Shown: positions 12,201 to 21,688 of the stretch, piece after piece
Position numbering within the stretch: the stretch's first letter is position 1
Layout: every line of letters starts with the position of its first letter
NCBI GenBank assembly: GCA_020081605.1
Contig: JAHREC010000062.1
Span: forward strand, 1,054,001-1,118,000
Length of the DNA: 64,000 nt
DNA from: Albifimbria verrucaria
Taxonomy: Eukaryota; Ascomycota; Sordariomycetes; Hypocreales; Stachybotryaceae
Direction of reading: 5' to 3'
Notes under the pieces: model-generated
What the model saw: the letters and a program-made list of their open reading frames with translations, nothing else
The model's database searches: none
Told to the model about the DNA's origin: nothing
Program-made: the position numbers and the translations under genes

Positions 12201-14109
12201 TGCTGCCATCACTATGGCACAGTCTATTGGAGCAACTGTTTTCACTACATGCGGCTCGCAGGAAAAGCGTGATTTCCTTACACGAGAGTTGGGTGTTCCG
12301 CCAGACCACATATTCAACTCTCGCGACGCCTCCTTCGTAGACGATATCATGACAGCGACTGGTAAGGGCGTTGATGTTATTATCAATTCTCTCGTAGGTG
12401 ATTTGATGCACGAGAGCTGGGGCTGTCTTGCTCCGTTCGGGCGATTCGTAGAGATCGGCAAGAAGGAACTCATCGACGCAGGCAAGCTGGACATGGGTAT
12501 TTTCTTAAAAGGAGCCACATTTACAGCCTTTGACCTCTCCGAATACTACTTTGCAGAGGACGCGATACACCGGCAGATCTTTTATGAGTAAGCCATCAAT
12601 CCCTCCCCTAAACTGCGTCTCTTGCCTGCAGTACTGACGTTTTCCCTCATCAAACAGTCTTTCCGCTGATGTCGTGGAGCTTTACCGAGCCGGCAAGATA
12701 AGGCCTCCACCAATAGTAGTATATGACATTGCCAATATTTCAGAGGCATACCGTTATTTCAACCACAGAGATAGAGTGGGTAAAGTAGTGGTGTCCTTGG
12801 AGAATTTCCAGAGCCGTGTACCAGTAAGTAGATTACTCGAACCTTTATCAAGCTTATACTGACATACGCTCAGGCTGCACCGGCAAAATACACCACTTTA
12901 TTCGACTCAACAAAACTTACCTACTAGTCGGCTGCCTAGGTGGCTTAGGACGAAGCTTAAGCCGCTGGATGATGGCCCGAGGTGCTCGAAAACTTGTCTT
13001 CTTAGGACGTTCAGGCTGTGACAAACCTGCCGCCGCGCGTCTTGTATCCCAACTACGCACCTTTGGCGCGAGTGTGACTGTGGTTCAAGGCGATGTCTCT
13101 GTATCCAGCGACGTGCAAAAAGCAGTCTCTGCATGCCTAGCGGTCGGGCCTATTGGTGGTGTGGTCCAGGCTGCTATGGGTTTACAAGAATCCCTCTTCA
13201 CGACCATGCCCAACGAAGCGTGGCATACTGGTATCCAGCCGAAATGGAAAGGCACATGGAATCTTCATAATGCGCTTGAGGGACATGAGGCGGACCTTGA
13301 CTTCTTTCTTATGACATCTTCGATCTCCGGTAGTCTTGGCACTGCTACGGAAAGCAACTACTGCTCGGCGAATGGCTTCCTCGATGCGTTTGCCCATTAT
13401 CGCAGGGCATTAGGCAAACCGGGGATTTCTTTAGGATTAGGAATGATCTCAGAAGTTGGCTATCTGCACGAACATCCGGAAATCGAGGCAATGCTTCTTC
13501 GCAAGGGATCCAGCCCCTCAACGAGGAGGAGCTTCTCCAAGTTGTTGATATGGCCCTCTCGGGAGCCGGAGGAGAGGCCGATTTCATCCGTGGAGCTAGG
13601 CCATCTTCAAATTCAGCCCATATCCTTACTGGGCTTGAGCCTCTTGGTGTTCGTAAACTCATGGCACAAGGATTCGATGTGGGCAAGGGAGCCATGGGAG
13701 ACGCGCGCACGGCGGTGTTGACCGCATCGCTACAGGCAGAGAAAAATGCCCAGGATCAGGCCCAAGAGCAAATACACCAAATGCCGCCCTCACAGCCGAT
13801 TGGATACAAGACATCCCGGCAGATGTGGTGGCCACCTTTGCGTCCCAAGCGAGTGCTCCTACCCTGGCTGCCGCCATTTTGAACCTCATCAAGGGACGCT
13901 TTAGCAGCTTGATTCTAATGCCCCAATCCCAAGTTGACGAGGATAGACCACTCCCTTCGTACGGGGTCGACAGTATGCTTGCTGCAGAGTTTCGCACATG
14001 GCTCTTTAATGCTTTCAGGGTTGACGTACCATATCTTGACATCATTAGTCCCCAAAAGACTCTCCTTCTTCTTTCTCAATTCGTTGAAGAAGCGTTGAAA
14101 GGTGGCTGA
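6262..14109 (+). CDS. Highly reducing type I polyketide synthase (KS-AT-DH-degenerate MT-ER-KR-ACP)
   Basis: Iterative HR-PKS of about 2,430 residues with nine GT-AG introns: 6458-6506, 6979-7033, 7343-7457, 7669-7717, 7842-7893, 10836-10895, 11109-11166, 12588-12657 and 12824-12873. The KS has DTACSS (Cys codon 7053-7055), CHGTGTPVGDP and NLGHAEAASG. The AT shows FTGQGAQY and GHSSGE (about 8320-9250). The DH carries DHKLESSIVLP, with Ser where the HxxxGxxxxP motif has Gly, and LDACFQ. The MT region (about 10500-10835) is short and lacks a normal SAM motif. The ER has HAGAGAFGFAAI, the KR has CLGGLGRS and NYCSANGF, and the ACP carries GVDSM near 13970. Six one-base gaps fall at homopolymers (9289-9291, 9392-9394, 10152-10155, 12912-12915, 13505-13507, 13770-13772). 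No release domain follows the ACP. Product expected: a reduced, probably unmethylated polyketide chain. Confidence 0.9.
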
Positions 14110-14650
14110 TTCGGTGTCCTGTGATTACTTTGCAGCCTTAGCTAGGATAAAATTGATAAATCTTCCAGTTTTATCGACATGAGTCGCACTAGCGCAGAAG
14201 AAATGTAGTGATCTATGACATATTTACTCAGTCTCTGCCTGTTATACGAGACAGGACTTAATAATAGGAAGTGAAAATGTCCCAGACATACGCTACATTA
14301 TATTGAATTACACCAGCTCACGATACCTCAGTAACATGGTAAACCGATGTTGAAACCCCAACGGTACATAGCCAAGAAGGAAAAGGAAGAAAAAATACCA
14401 TACAGCGTGTTTTCACCCTCTCCATACCAATTTTTTGTGGTGTAACGGATCTTTTCAGGGGCCTGTCAATCGAAATCTCCCTACAGGATATCGCTCCCAA
14501 CTCTTTGGCATGTTGTGACGAGAGGTCAGTTAGGTTTCATTCTTTCCTGCTTCACCTTGCGCTTTATAACACCGTTAATCCCGAGATTAGAACAAAGCTT
14601 CTCATATGTACAGCACTTACCGGATCATCGCTCATGACTTGTGGGTGTTG
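14110..14650. other. PKS 3' flank, no gene seen
   Basis: About 540 bp after the PKS stop. It is moderately AT-rich, and I find no supported reading frame or RNA gene. It probably contains the PKS 3' UTR and then merges into a relic-rich segment. Confidence 0.4.
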
Positions 14651-14728
14651 GATGCGGCGAGTTTTGGAAGGTTCCTCGTCGCATCGCCAGAGCGGCACTC
14701 CGGATGCTGCCTGTCCGACAATCATGAC
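14651..14728 (-). pseudogene. Relic of the 3' part of a DUF1537 acid-sugar kinase gene
   Basis: Read on the minus strand, this roughly 75-bp stretch closely matches the end of the intact kinase gene at about 20765-20835 and still encodes MIVGQAASGVPLWRCDEE. Similarity ends abruptly on both sides: the preceding kinase sequence is missing and the following GIPYVVFPG segment is unrecognisable. It is therefore an inverted, truncated duplicate, about 6 kb from and opposite in orientation to the intact copy. Confidence 0.72.
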
Positions 14729-14978
14729 GGGCTATATTAAGATTATTCCGCTACTTCTTAACTATAGAGCCGATATTATTACTCTAGATAAAAATAGATC
14801 AATATTATTAATTATAGCAGTAAATGCTGGCTATAGCGAGCTAGTGAAGCTACTTCTTGAAGAAGAAATTAACTCTACTACTGCGGATAATAACACATTC
14901 TTATCGCTGGTTATAGCATTAACTAAAGGCCATGACCAGGTGATCGAGCAGTTATTATGTGCAGCTTCTGCTCTCTAG
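14729..14978 (+). pseudogene. AT-biased ankyrin-repeat relic
   Basis: An open stretch of about 80 residues reads as two to three degraded ankyrin repeats, with phrases such as KIIPLLLNYRADI, NAGYSELVKLLL and GHDQVIEQLLCA. The bases are strongly biased to A and T compared with neighbouring genes, as expected after C-to-T decay. It abuts the kinase relic with no start codon context or splice sites of its own. It could instead be an exon of an unrecognised gene, but the composition argues for a RIP-eroded fragment. Confidence 0.55.
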
Positions 14979-15563
14979 AGTCCACATCGATCTGAACTAT
15001 AAATACCAGAAGATAGCTGTGAGCTTAGCATTGTTTCGATTGACGCCTTCGTAGGCGAGCCTCATCAAGAACTGCACATGGCACCTGAGCCCCTATTCTC
15101 GAACCTTGGTGTTGTACTTCAATTTATCATCTCTAACGCTAAAGAATAATCAAATATTCGATCCATCCCTCTTCTGTCCTTATGTGTTCATGGCTTCTGC
15201 AGCTTCAAATGAGATGATGTAATGCCCCGTTCCGCAAACATTGATCAGATACAAAAGTTCATCTCTTGCGTTACGCTTTTCAACCCCACTAAATGGACCT
15301 ATCTTTGCCCTTATATTTCCCGGAGCCTCCCAAGAGAACACGTCATGCGGCACCCATATTCTGTGAATGCGGGGTTGTCCTGATATAATTGAGATTATCT
15401 TGCTAGATTACATTTGTTCATTTCAGAGCTGAATATCTGGCTGTGGGCTGACACGACTTGTCAGCGTTGGGTCCAACCAAAGTACCAGCTAGCGATGGCT
15501 AGACATACATACATCGTGGACCTTGTCACGTATAAGCAGCGGCATGGAATTCTATGAACCATG
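14979..15563. other. Intergenic region, no gene seen
   Basis: About 585 bp between the ankyrin relic and the 3' end of the zinc-finger phosphorylase gene. I see no reading frame with family features, no repeat and no RNA gene. Confidence 0.4.
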
Positions 15564-16834
15564 TTACAGATCTGGCGACGAGGGTGCCCAGTAGTGTAAG
15601 AATCCTTTCATGCATACCGCCGCGGTGGCAGCGGCGTAGTGCTGCCACTTCTTGTTCTTGTGGCTGTCGGCGTAGTCGCAAGCGGATTTGATGACGAGGC
15701 AGGGAAGCACATCCCAGACACCGGCGCCCTCCATCTCAAAGGCGGCCACGTGTTCCTCGGCGATAATGGCATCGCGGTGGACACCCGACCTTATGACGGT
15801 GTTGCCAGAGGCTATCAGGCCGAAGTGGACGTCGGGCTGTGGGGATTCGCCTGCCAAGCGGGTGCGTGAGACGAGTTTGCCGTTGCAACCGAGCTTATCG
15901 CACGATTCCTGGTCACGGGCGTGGATATAAGAGGACTCGAAGAGTCGATCATGTTGGACACCTGGATAGTTGGCATGCAGATCAGGGTCGGCGCGGAGCT
16001 TATCAAGGTAATCGACCATGCTGGCCTTGAGGGCCCTGCGGTCACGAAGCCCTTTAAGCTTCGCCAACAGGGCGCGGATTTCCATGTTGGGCCGTCCAAG
16101 CGAGTCAAGCAGGGTATCTTTACGCATGAAGCGGTGTGGTTGCTGGCGGCCAAAGTCATACTGGATCACTGCGTCACTGATGACGACGTCACCGAGCACG
16201 ATTTCAGGTTGGCGGTCGCCGCCAAGGGAGAAACGCCACAGATACCGACTACAAGTGCAAGCTTAATGTTAGGGAAGCTCGTTCGGCAGCTGCTAGCTAC
16301 AGCGGCGGCATTCACAGTGCCCATGCCAGGCATGTGGGCGAGCACCACATTATGGCGGCCGATCGCACCGGTCGAGTAGGCGTTGGGATCGCCAGAGGCT
16401 TTATCATAGGGTGGGCCATTGTCGTCCCAGTGGTGGTCAAAGACGGCGGCGACAGCGTCGGCCTCGCTAGTCAAGGCGCAGATCACGGCCACCTCAAAGT
16501 CGCGACGCATGGCGGGTCGCCGTGGCAGAGTTGTCATTGTGACATTCCTAATAACGCAGGTTGCACTGTGCGTTTTGTAATGGCCTTTGGCCTTCATGTG
16601 CTGTTCCACTGACTCTGGTGTTAAAAACTTCTCATCACAACCCTGACATGGAATATTTGGCTTGTAGTGTCTAAGAGCCATCATATGCTGGTCTGCTGCC
16701 ATCTTTGTCGTAAACTCTTCATGGCATTTCATGCACTTGTGCGGCAAGAGCCAATGTTGCTTGCCATCCTTGTGCTGCTTGAGATCATGCGGATTAGCAG
16801 ACACATAACTACACACCTTGCATTTTGGCATCAT
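15564..16834 (-). CDS. Three C2H2 zinc fingers fused to a nucleoside-phosphorylase (PNP/UDP) domain
   Basis: Protein of about 423 residues. The N-terminus has three C2H2 fingers, beginning CKVCSYVSANPHDLKQH, CMKCHEEFTTKMAADQH and CQGCDEKFLTPESVEQH. They are followed by a complete phosphorylase-superfamily domain with VAVICALTSEADAV, GRHNVVLAHMPGMG, GDVVISDAVIQYDFG, FEMEGAGVWD and [16 protein letters not shown]. The frame breaks once around 16222-16228, where one base is missing in a run beside CGVSPL; both halves are otherwise clean. I chose the Met at 16834 just before finger 1 because no ATG with family support lies upstream. In fungi and bacteria this phosphorylase fold is common as the sensor or effector part of NLR-type receptors. 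Here it stands without NB-ARC or repeats, ending in a normal stop. Enzymatic activity is inferred only. Confidence 0.83.
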
Positions 16835-17154
16835 AAAATAGTTTTCTGTGCTCAGGTTAACAATAGTTGGATGTGGAAGTGGGAGGGTTGGGATCGAGCA
16901 GAATTGTCCTCTACCCCGCCACATATAGCCTGCCGGATGGCAGTTTGATTTCTCCACATGGACAAGTGTTGAAAGAGTGAAATTAAATAGATAGTTCAAA
17001 TATTGTTATTATGATAATTTATCTGAGTGCTGAACCTGGATGCTGCACTTGATTCTATGGCACGCCAATTCCCTCTCGAGAGCCTTTAAATCAAGTAGAT
17101 GTTTCTGATGTATGATCCAGAGACATAGCATACCGTATCCGCGTATCTATTGTA

Positions 17155-17580
17155 AAGTGTCGAAGCTATTAAAGCGTGCCGAGAATCGATCGCGCCCTCG
17201 ACTATTGACTTGGAAGCCCACTTCGAAGATGTACTGCAAAAACTCGAGGCTCTCACTCCCCGCGTTACTGGTGGCCCTAACCCTGATGTGACCCTGCGTC
17301 TCTATATAGAGGAAGAACGACTCAGCACTGAGAAAGCTCTCTAATTCTGCACTTTGATTGCAGAACAAATCGAGGGTATTCAGGCAGACCTTCAGAATAA
17401 TCGAGATCATGACTCCACCTCTGGGGTTCCTTGGCCCACGTGCGTGTGTGGGTTCCGAGGCTGGTTGGCTTGGCCACTAATTTCCCGAACCAAGAGCTGT
17501 CATTGATCCACTCAAAAAGTCGAGAGAAAATGCTGGAGATGATTGGTCCATGGTAGGACTCGTGCATCACGACCAATTAG
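17155..17580 (+). pseudogene. Relic of a fungal STAND/NLR N-terminal domain (C-terminal half)
   Basis: The frame starting about 17159 reads as the second half of the helical N-terminal domain common in fungal NLR-like genes: VEAIKACRESIAPSTIDLEA, PDVTLRLYIEEERLSTEKAL, then LIAEQIEGIQADL. A TAA stop replaces a Gln codon after EKAL (about 17341), a CAA-to-TAA change typical of RIP. No start, first half or downstream NB domain is attached, and the frame decays after about 17440. Confidence 0.6.
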
Positions 17581-17676
17581 ATTTAGTCTTGAGTTTAGAA
17601 ACGCGGAGAACAGTGACCTCCACGTTGACTTCAACAAAGCCATCTCACTCCTACAAATTGTTCTGACGAAATTAAA

Positions 17677-18102
17677 ATGGCTGACCCTATGAGCATTACA
17701 GCTTCAGTCATTGCTGTGGTTACAGCCGCTATTTAAGCAGCGATTACACTCAAAGAAACTGTTCAACGCTATAGAGGGCGCGATAACACTTTGCAGAGAT
17801 TGCAAGAATACCTTGAAGATTTGATAGCACTCCTGAAAGCACTAGAGGATATCCAAGCCCTCGAAACACCAATGCTGTCATTGCTTCAAGGCCCTAGGGA
17901 TTTCATTAGGAGGGATCCGATTCAACCGAATGGGAAGATAGGTCAATTGTGTTGGATAAACCGAGTTAGAGTGCGCCAACTCTCCGGGAAAAGGGTAGTA
18001 TACAAAGTCAGGTGGAAAGGGTGGGAGCCGATGTGGGATGAGTGGGTAGCGGAGGAAGATATCTGCGCGCAGCTTATTCACATATTTCACTCCAAGGAGT
18101 AA
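17677..18102 (+). pseudogene. STAND N-terminal domain fragment joined to a Tudor-knot/chromo-barrel-like segment
   Basis: A single frame runs from ATG 17677 to the stop at 18100-18102 (142 codons) but contains an internal TAA at 17734-17736, again a likely CAA-to-TAA change. The first half is the start of the fungal STAND N-terminal domain (MADPMSITASVIAVV, then ETVQRYRGRD and TPMLSLLQGP). It then switches abruptly to an unrelated segment whose VYKVRWKGW and WDEWV resemble the Tudor-knot/chromo-barrel fold of MRG15/Eaf3-type readers. The junction near 17895 has no splice signal. It may be a fossil of a chimeric receptor or a recombination product; the internal stop makes a functional full-length protein unlikely. 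Confidence 0.55.
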
Positions 18103-18170
18103 TTTACATGATTTTGACATTTTTGAAAGGTTTAAAAGTTTACTACATCCAGGTTGTAAAGCCAAGAACT

Positions 18171-18420
18171 GGTGATGCAGCAGTGATTCCTGAGCTGGGA
18201 TGCTGGAGCTAGCTCAGACACGAGCTAGCATAGAAGCGGCTTGATGCAAAAGAGCCGACTTGATTGCTAGACTATCATGGTGAGCCTGTTCGCGTCTGGG
18301 TTAGTTCAAGCATCCTCGCTCGGATAGGCGCTGGCTCCTGATGGCTAGCTGCAACCCCTGAGATAGTTCGAACGTCTTGGCTCTTGCCTGAGCTAGCTCA
18401 GGATTGCACCTACCTACTGG
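18171..18420. repeat. Degenerate GAGCTAGCTCAG-type repeat tract
   Basis: Variants of the near-palindromic word GAGCTAGCTCAG recur with spacing of tens of bases (for example near 18210, 18225, 18335 and 18390). There is no open frame of note; it forms the left part of a 650-bp low-complexity zone. Confidence 0.45.
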
Positions 18421-18429
18421 GTACCGTCT

Positions 18430-18630
18430 CGTCGTCTCAAGCACCGTCTGCTCAAAGTGAGAAGTGTTAGTGCTTAGGCAGATGGTGTTTAAGCAGGCAA
18501 ACGGTACTTGAGCAGACGGTGCTTAAGCGGATGGTGCTCAAGCAGGCTGATGGTAGATAGTGCTTGGGCAGATCGCGCTTAAGCAGACGGTGCTTAGGCA
18601 GACGGTGCTTATGCAGTTAGTGCTTATGCC
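18430..18630. repeat. Minisatellite with an about 18-20 bp unit
   Basis: At least eight imperfect copies of a unit close to GCAGACGGTGCTTAAGC lie head to tail. Copies differ by substitutions and small length changes. No spacer/repeat alternation or palindromic repeat suggests CRISPR. Confidence 0.7.
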
Positions 18631-18634
18631 ACAT

Positions 18635-18865
18635 CAACTACAGCATCCATAGCAGCCACAACAGCAGCCACAGCAACCACAGCGTATACAGCAGCTTCAG
18701 TAAGTGCAGTAGCTTCAGCAGGTGCAGCAGCTTAGTAAGTGCAATAGACATAGTGGCTATAGTAGCTATAGTAGCTACAGCGGGTGCAGCAGGTGCAGCA
18801 GGTGCAGCAGCTTCAGCAAATACAGTAGGTAGCTATAGCGGTTAGCTAGAGCCACTGTGCCTGCT
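18635..18865. repeat. CAG/GCAGCA-rich trinucleotide-type repeat tract
   Basis: Runs of CAGCAGCCACAGCAG and GGTGCAGCAGGTGCAGCAG with interspersed TAGCTATAG words. The tract is immediately downstream of the minisatellite and is open only over short distances, so I treat it as non-coding simple-sequence expansion. Confidence 0.65.
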
Positions 18866-19474
18866 GTAGCCACTGTAGCGCACCCACCGTGGCCGCTGTT
18901 ACTGATACTATTTACCCTGGAGCTGCGTCTGGCTTACCTAATTGCACGGGGCCCCGTGCATCTATGGACTCCCGCGTGTGCATTTTTGTGCCGGTTTAAC
19001 AGTAACCAAGCGTTGCTCCAGCAAATTCCACAGAATGGTGCCTTTTTCCCTTTCCCAAATACCTCATCAATTGTAGCCATTGGAACGCTGCATTAGACGA
19101 CTCGAAAGTCTACATTAAGCTTCATTCCCTAATCCTCTACATTGTCCAATATGCCAAACTGCGCCTATTCGCTACTCCTCATTCAACACTTCCCTAAATA
19201 TTCTCGGTGTTCACTCCGGGTAGTTAGCGGACTGGGCCAAAACGGTATCCCCACATCATGGTTGTCGGAGGCAAAGCCGGGATAAGGACGGGTCCATCCG
19301 GGGTTAGATCGGCGCTTGCATCAGAGCTCCCAATTGAACATGCTGTAATATCTGTCGAACGCGACGAGCTCTTCGTCGTTGATAATAATCAAGATTCAAT
19401 TTATCGCGTTGCCCATTCATGGACATTGACCTTGGTTAGAGCGAACAAGCAAAGAAACCACGCAACAGACCAAG
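18866..19474. promoter_or_regulatory. Upstream region of the acid-sugar kinase
   Basis: About 600 bp between the repeat zone and the kinase ATG. A 109-codon open frame (19258-19587) overlaps the kinase start in another frame and has no family features, so it is not called. The kinase promoter is expected here. Confidence 0.4.
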
Positions 19475-20919
19475 ATGACATCAGAAACACCTATAAACCT
19501 CCAGCCTACGCTGCAGGCGCTTCCTCCTCCACCGTCCCAGAACCTCCGCCAACAAGTCAGAGACCTCCTCCAAGGCTCTTCAAATGAACAAGTACCCATC
19601 CTCGTGGCTCTCGATGACGATCCGACCGGAACGCAAACTTGTCACGACGTGCCCGTCTTGACCGTCTGGGACGTGGCGACTCTGACGGCCGAGTTCAAGA
19701 ATACACCGCCCGGTAAGGGCTTCTTCATCCTGACCAACTCGCGCGCGCTGCATCCCGTGCCGGCGCGCGCCCTGATCACGGAGATCTGCCAGAACCTCAA
19801 GACCGCGAGTGCCGCGTCGCGAACAGCATTTGAGATTGTTCTACGTAGCGACTCAACGCTACGGGGTCACTTCCCGCTAGAGGCTGAGGCCACAGAAGCT
19901 GTCTTAGGAAAGGTTGATGCGTGGTTATTGTGCCCGTTCTTCCTGCAAGGCGGAAGATATACCATCGGCGATGTGCATTACGTCGCAGACGGTGATGTCC
20001 TGACCCCGGCTGCGCAAACACCGTTCGCGAAAGATGCGACGTTCGGCTACAAACACTCCAACCTCAAGGACTACGTAGTGGAAAGAGCAAGGGCTCTATC
20101 CCAGCAGAGAAGGTAGACTCGCTCAGTCTAGAGACAATTCGCACAGGCGGCGTGGAGGCTGTATTGAAACAATTACTATCTGTGCCACGAGGAACCGTGG
20201 TAGTGGTCAACGCTGCAGCAGAAGAGGACATTGACGTGGTCGTATTGGCCCTCCTACAAGCTTCAAAACATATGAAGCGCTTCCTGTTCCGCACAGGTGC
20301 CGCCTTTGTGTCAGCCAGACTCGGAATCTCGCCCATCCCACCTATCTCTGGCACAACACTCAACCTCGACAACAAGGTTGGTGGTCTCGTCATTGCAGGA
20401 TCATATGTTCCCAAGACAACCGCCCAACTTGCATCTCTGCGCGAAAATAGTGGCACCCATCTTACTACAGTGGAGCTCAACGTTCGCAAGCTGCTGGAAT
20501 CGCCAGAAGCAGCAGAGGAAGAACTCGCCACCGCGCTGCGTACAAGTGAGGAAGAGATCACCCGCGGACAGGACGTCCTTGTGATGACGAGTCGAGAGTT
20601 GATCGTAGGCGCGGACGAAACATCGAGCTTGAACATTGGCGCGACAGTCGCACAAGTGCTGGTATCGTTCTTGGTCAGACTACAAACGCGACCGCGATAT
20701 GTGATTGCAAAGGGCGGTATAACATCCTCAGATATGGCGACAAAGGGTTTACGTTTCAAAAGGGCCATGATTGTCGGACAGGCAGCATCAGGAGTGCCGC
20801 TGTGGCGATGCGACGAGGAATCCTCCAAGTGGGCGGGTATCCCATATGTCGTCTTTCCAGGAAACGTAGGGTCTAACGATACTTTATACGAGCTTGTTAA
20901 GTCTTGGAGGGCTTCATAG
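19475..20919 (+). CDS. Four-carbon acid-sugar kinase (DUF1537 / OtnK-DtnK family)
   Basis: Intronless gene of about 480 residues with both domains of the family that phosphorylates tetronate or 3-oxo-tetronate sugars. The N-terminal domain has the signature LDDDPTGTQT and later LRSDSTLRGHFPLE and DGDVLTPAAQTPFA. The C-terminal domain has AKGGITSSD and IVGQAASGVPLW and ends in YVVFPGNVG. One A is missing in the run 20082-20084, which splits the frame between the domains. The ATG at 19475 gives a normal N-terminus. In bacteria this kinase works with erythronate or threonate dehydrogenases, an isomerase and a decarboxylase or aldolase; here the next gene is a DenD-like dehydrogenase, which supports a shared acid-sugar catabolic step. 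Substrate specificity cannot be read from sequence alone. Confidence 0.87.
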
Positions 20920-21688
20920 AATAGCATTTGAGAATGAATATGTAGATAATTTGAGCAAGCCATTCACCAAAAGCTCACGTTTTTACCGTGTCATGACCAG
21001 CTTCATACCAGATTATCCATTGATCTCTACACATGACGCATCTCTTTTACATCAGTGAACCATAAACATGTGAATTCGCGGGGTTTCTCAAAGCAAGCCA
21101 GGACCCCTACTGACGATCCTCCACAGTCCTTCTCCTAATACCTAGATTGAGTCTAGTATTGAGGCTTGTCCAATCATCAGGCACAGAAGAGCTTGTGAAT
21201 GGCGACAGCTCTGCTCAATATGACAACGGACTTCTCACCGACAAGTGGACCCACCTCTCACCGGCGACCCGGCCGATGCCCCTCCGTGACTCTGGAGGAG
21301 CGTACTCGGCCCCGCTTCCGCTGGGAGCAATACAGCATACACAGACGCGACGCTTGCGAAACTTCGTGTTAATGGGCGGGTTTGGGGCGTTAGTTCCCGT
21401 TGTGTGACGGCCTAGTTGTACCCGAGGTTGCTTAAGAGTCCCGTTGTATGCGCGATCGGGAATGAGCCGTTGAAATCTCCGAGAGCTGGTGTGTTGATAT
21501 ACAAGTCTTTGCTCATGCTTTCAGACTGATTCGTTTCTTCATACTTCATTCAGTGTATTGATTCTTAAGGAGAAATCTCGTATTCATTTTCAGGTCTTGA
21601 GACTGAAGCCCCTCATTGTTCCATCTCAGCTACTGAGTACTCCCTCTTGACGCCACCACCACCACCATCTCTATAATCTCTCACCACA
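20920..21688. promoter_or_regulatory. Intergene between kinase and erythronate dehydrogenase
   Basis: 770 bp upstream of the dehydrogenase, with pyrimidine-rich sequence and repeated CCACCACCACCACC just before the ATG at 21689. No gene is seen. Confidence 0.4.

Noticed and set aside
6262..14109. PKS as a string of separate small genes or a pseudogene
   Set aside because: All domains are in order with intact catalytic motifs and splice sites; the six breaks are all one-base losses at homopolymers.
14505..14728. The first part of the open frame leading into the ankyrin relic as a genuine N-terminus
   Set aside because: Part of it is the antisense of the inverted kinase fragment, so the joined frame is accidental.
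18430..18630. Regular short repeats considered as a CRISPR array
   Set aside because: Units are contiguous and imperfect with no unique spacers, and the genome is eukaryotic.
19258..19587. A 109-codon frame overlapping the kinase start
   Set aside because: No family features; the overlapping kinase frame has the expected N-terminus and signature.
20064..20963. A 299-codon minus-strand frame opposite the acid-sugar kinase
   Set aside because: It is the antisense shadow of a clearly coding plus-strand gene with family motifs.
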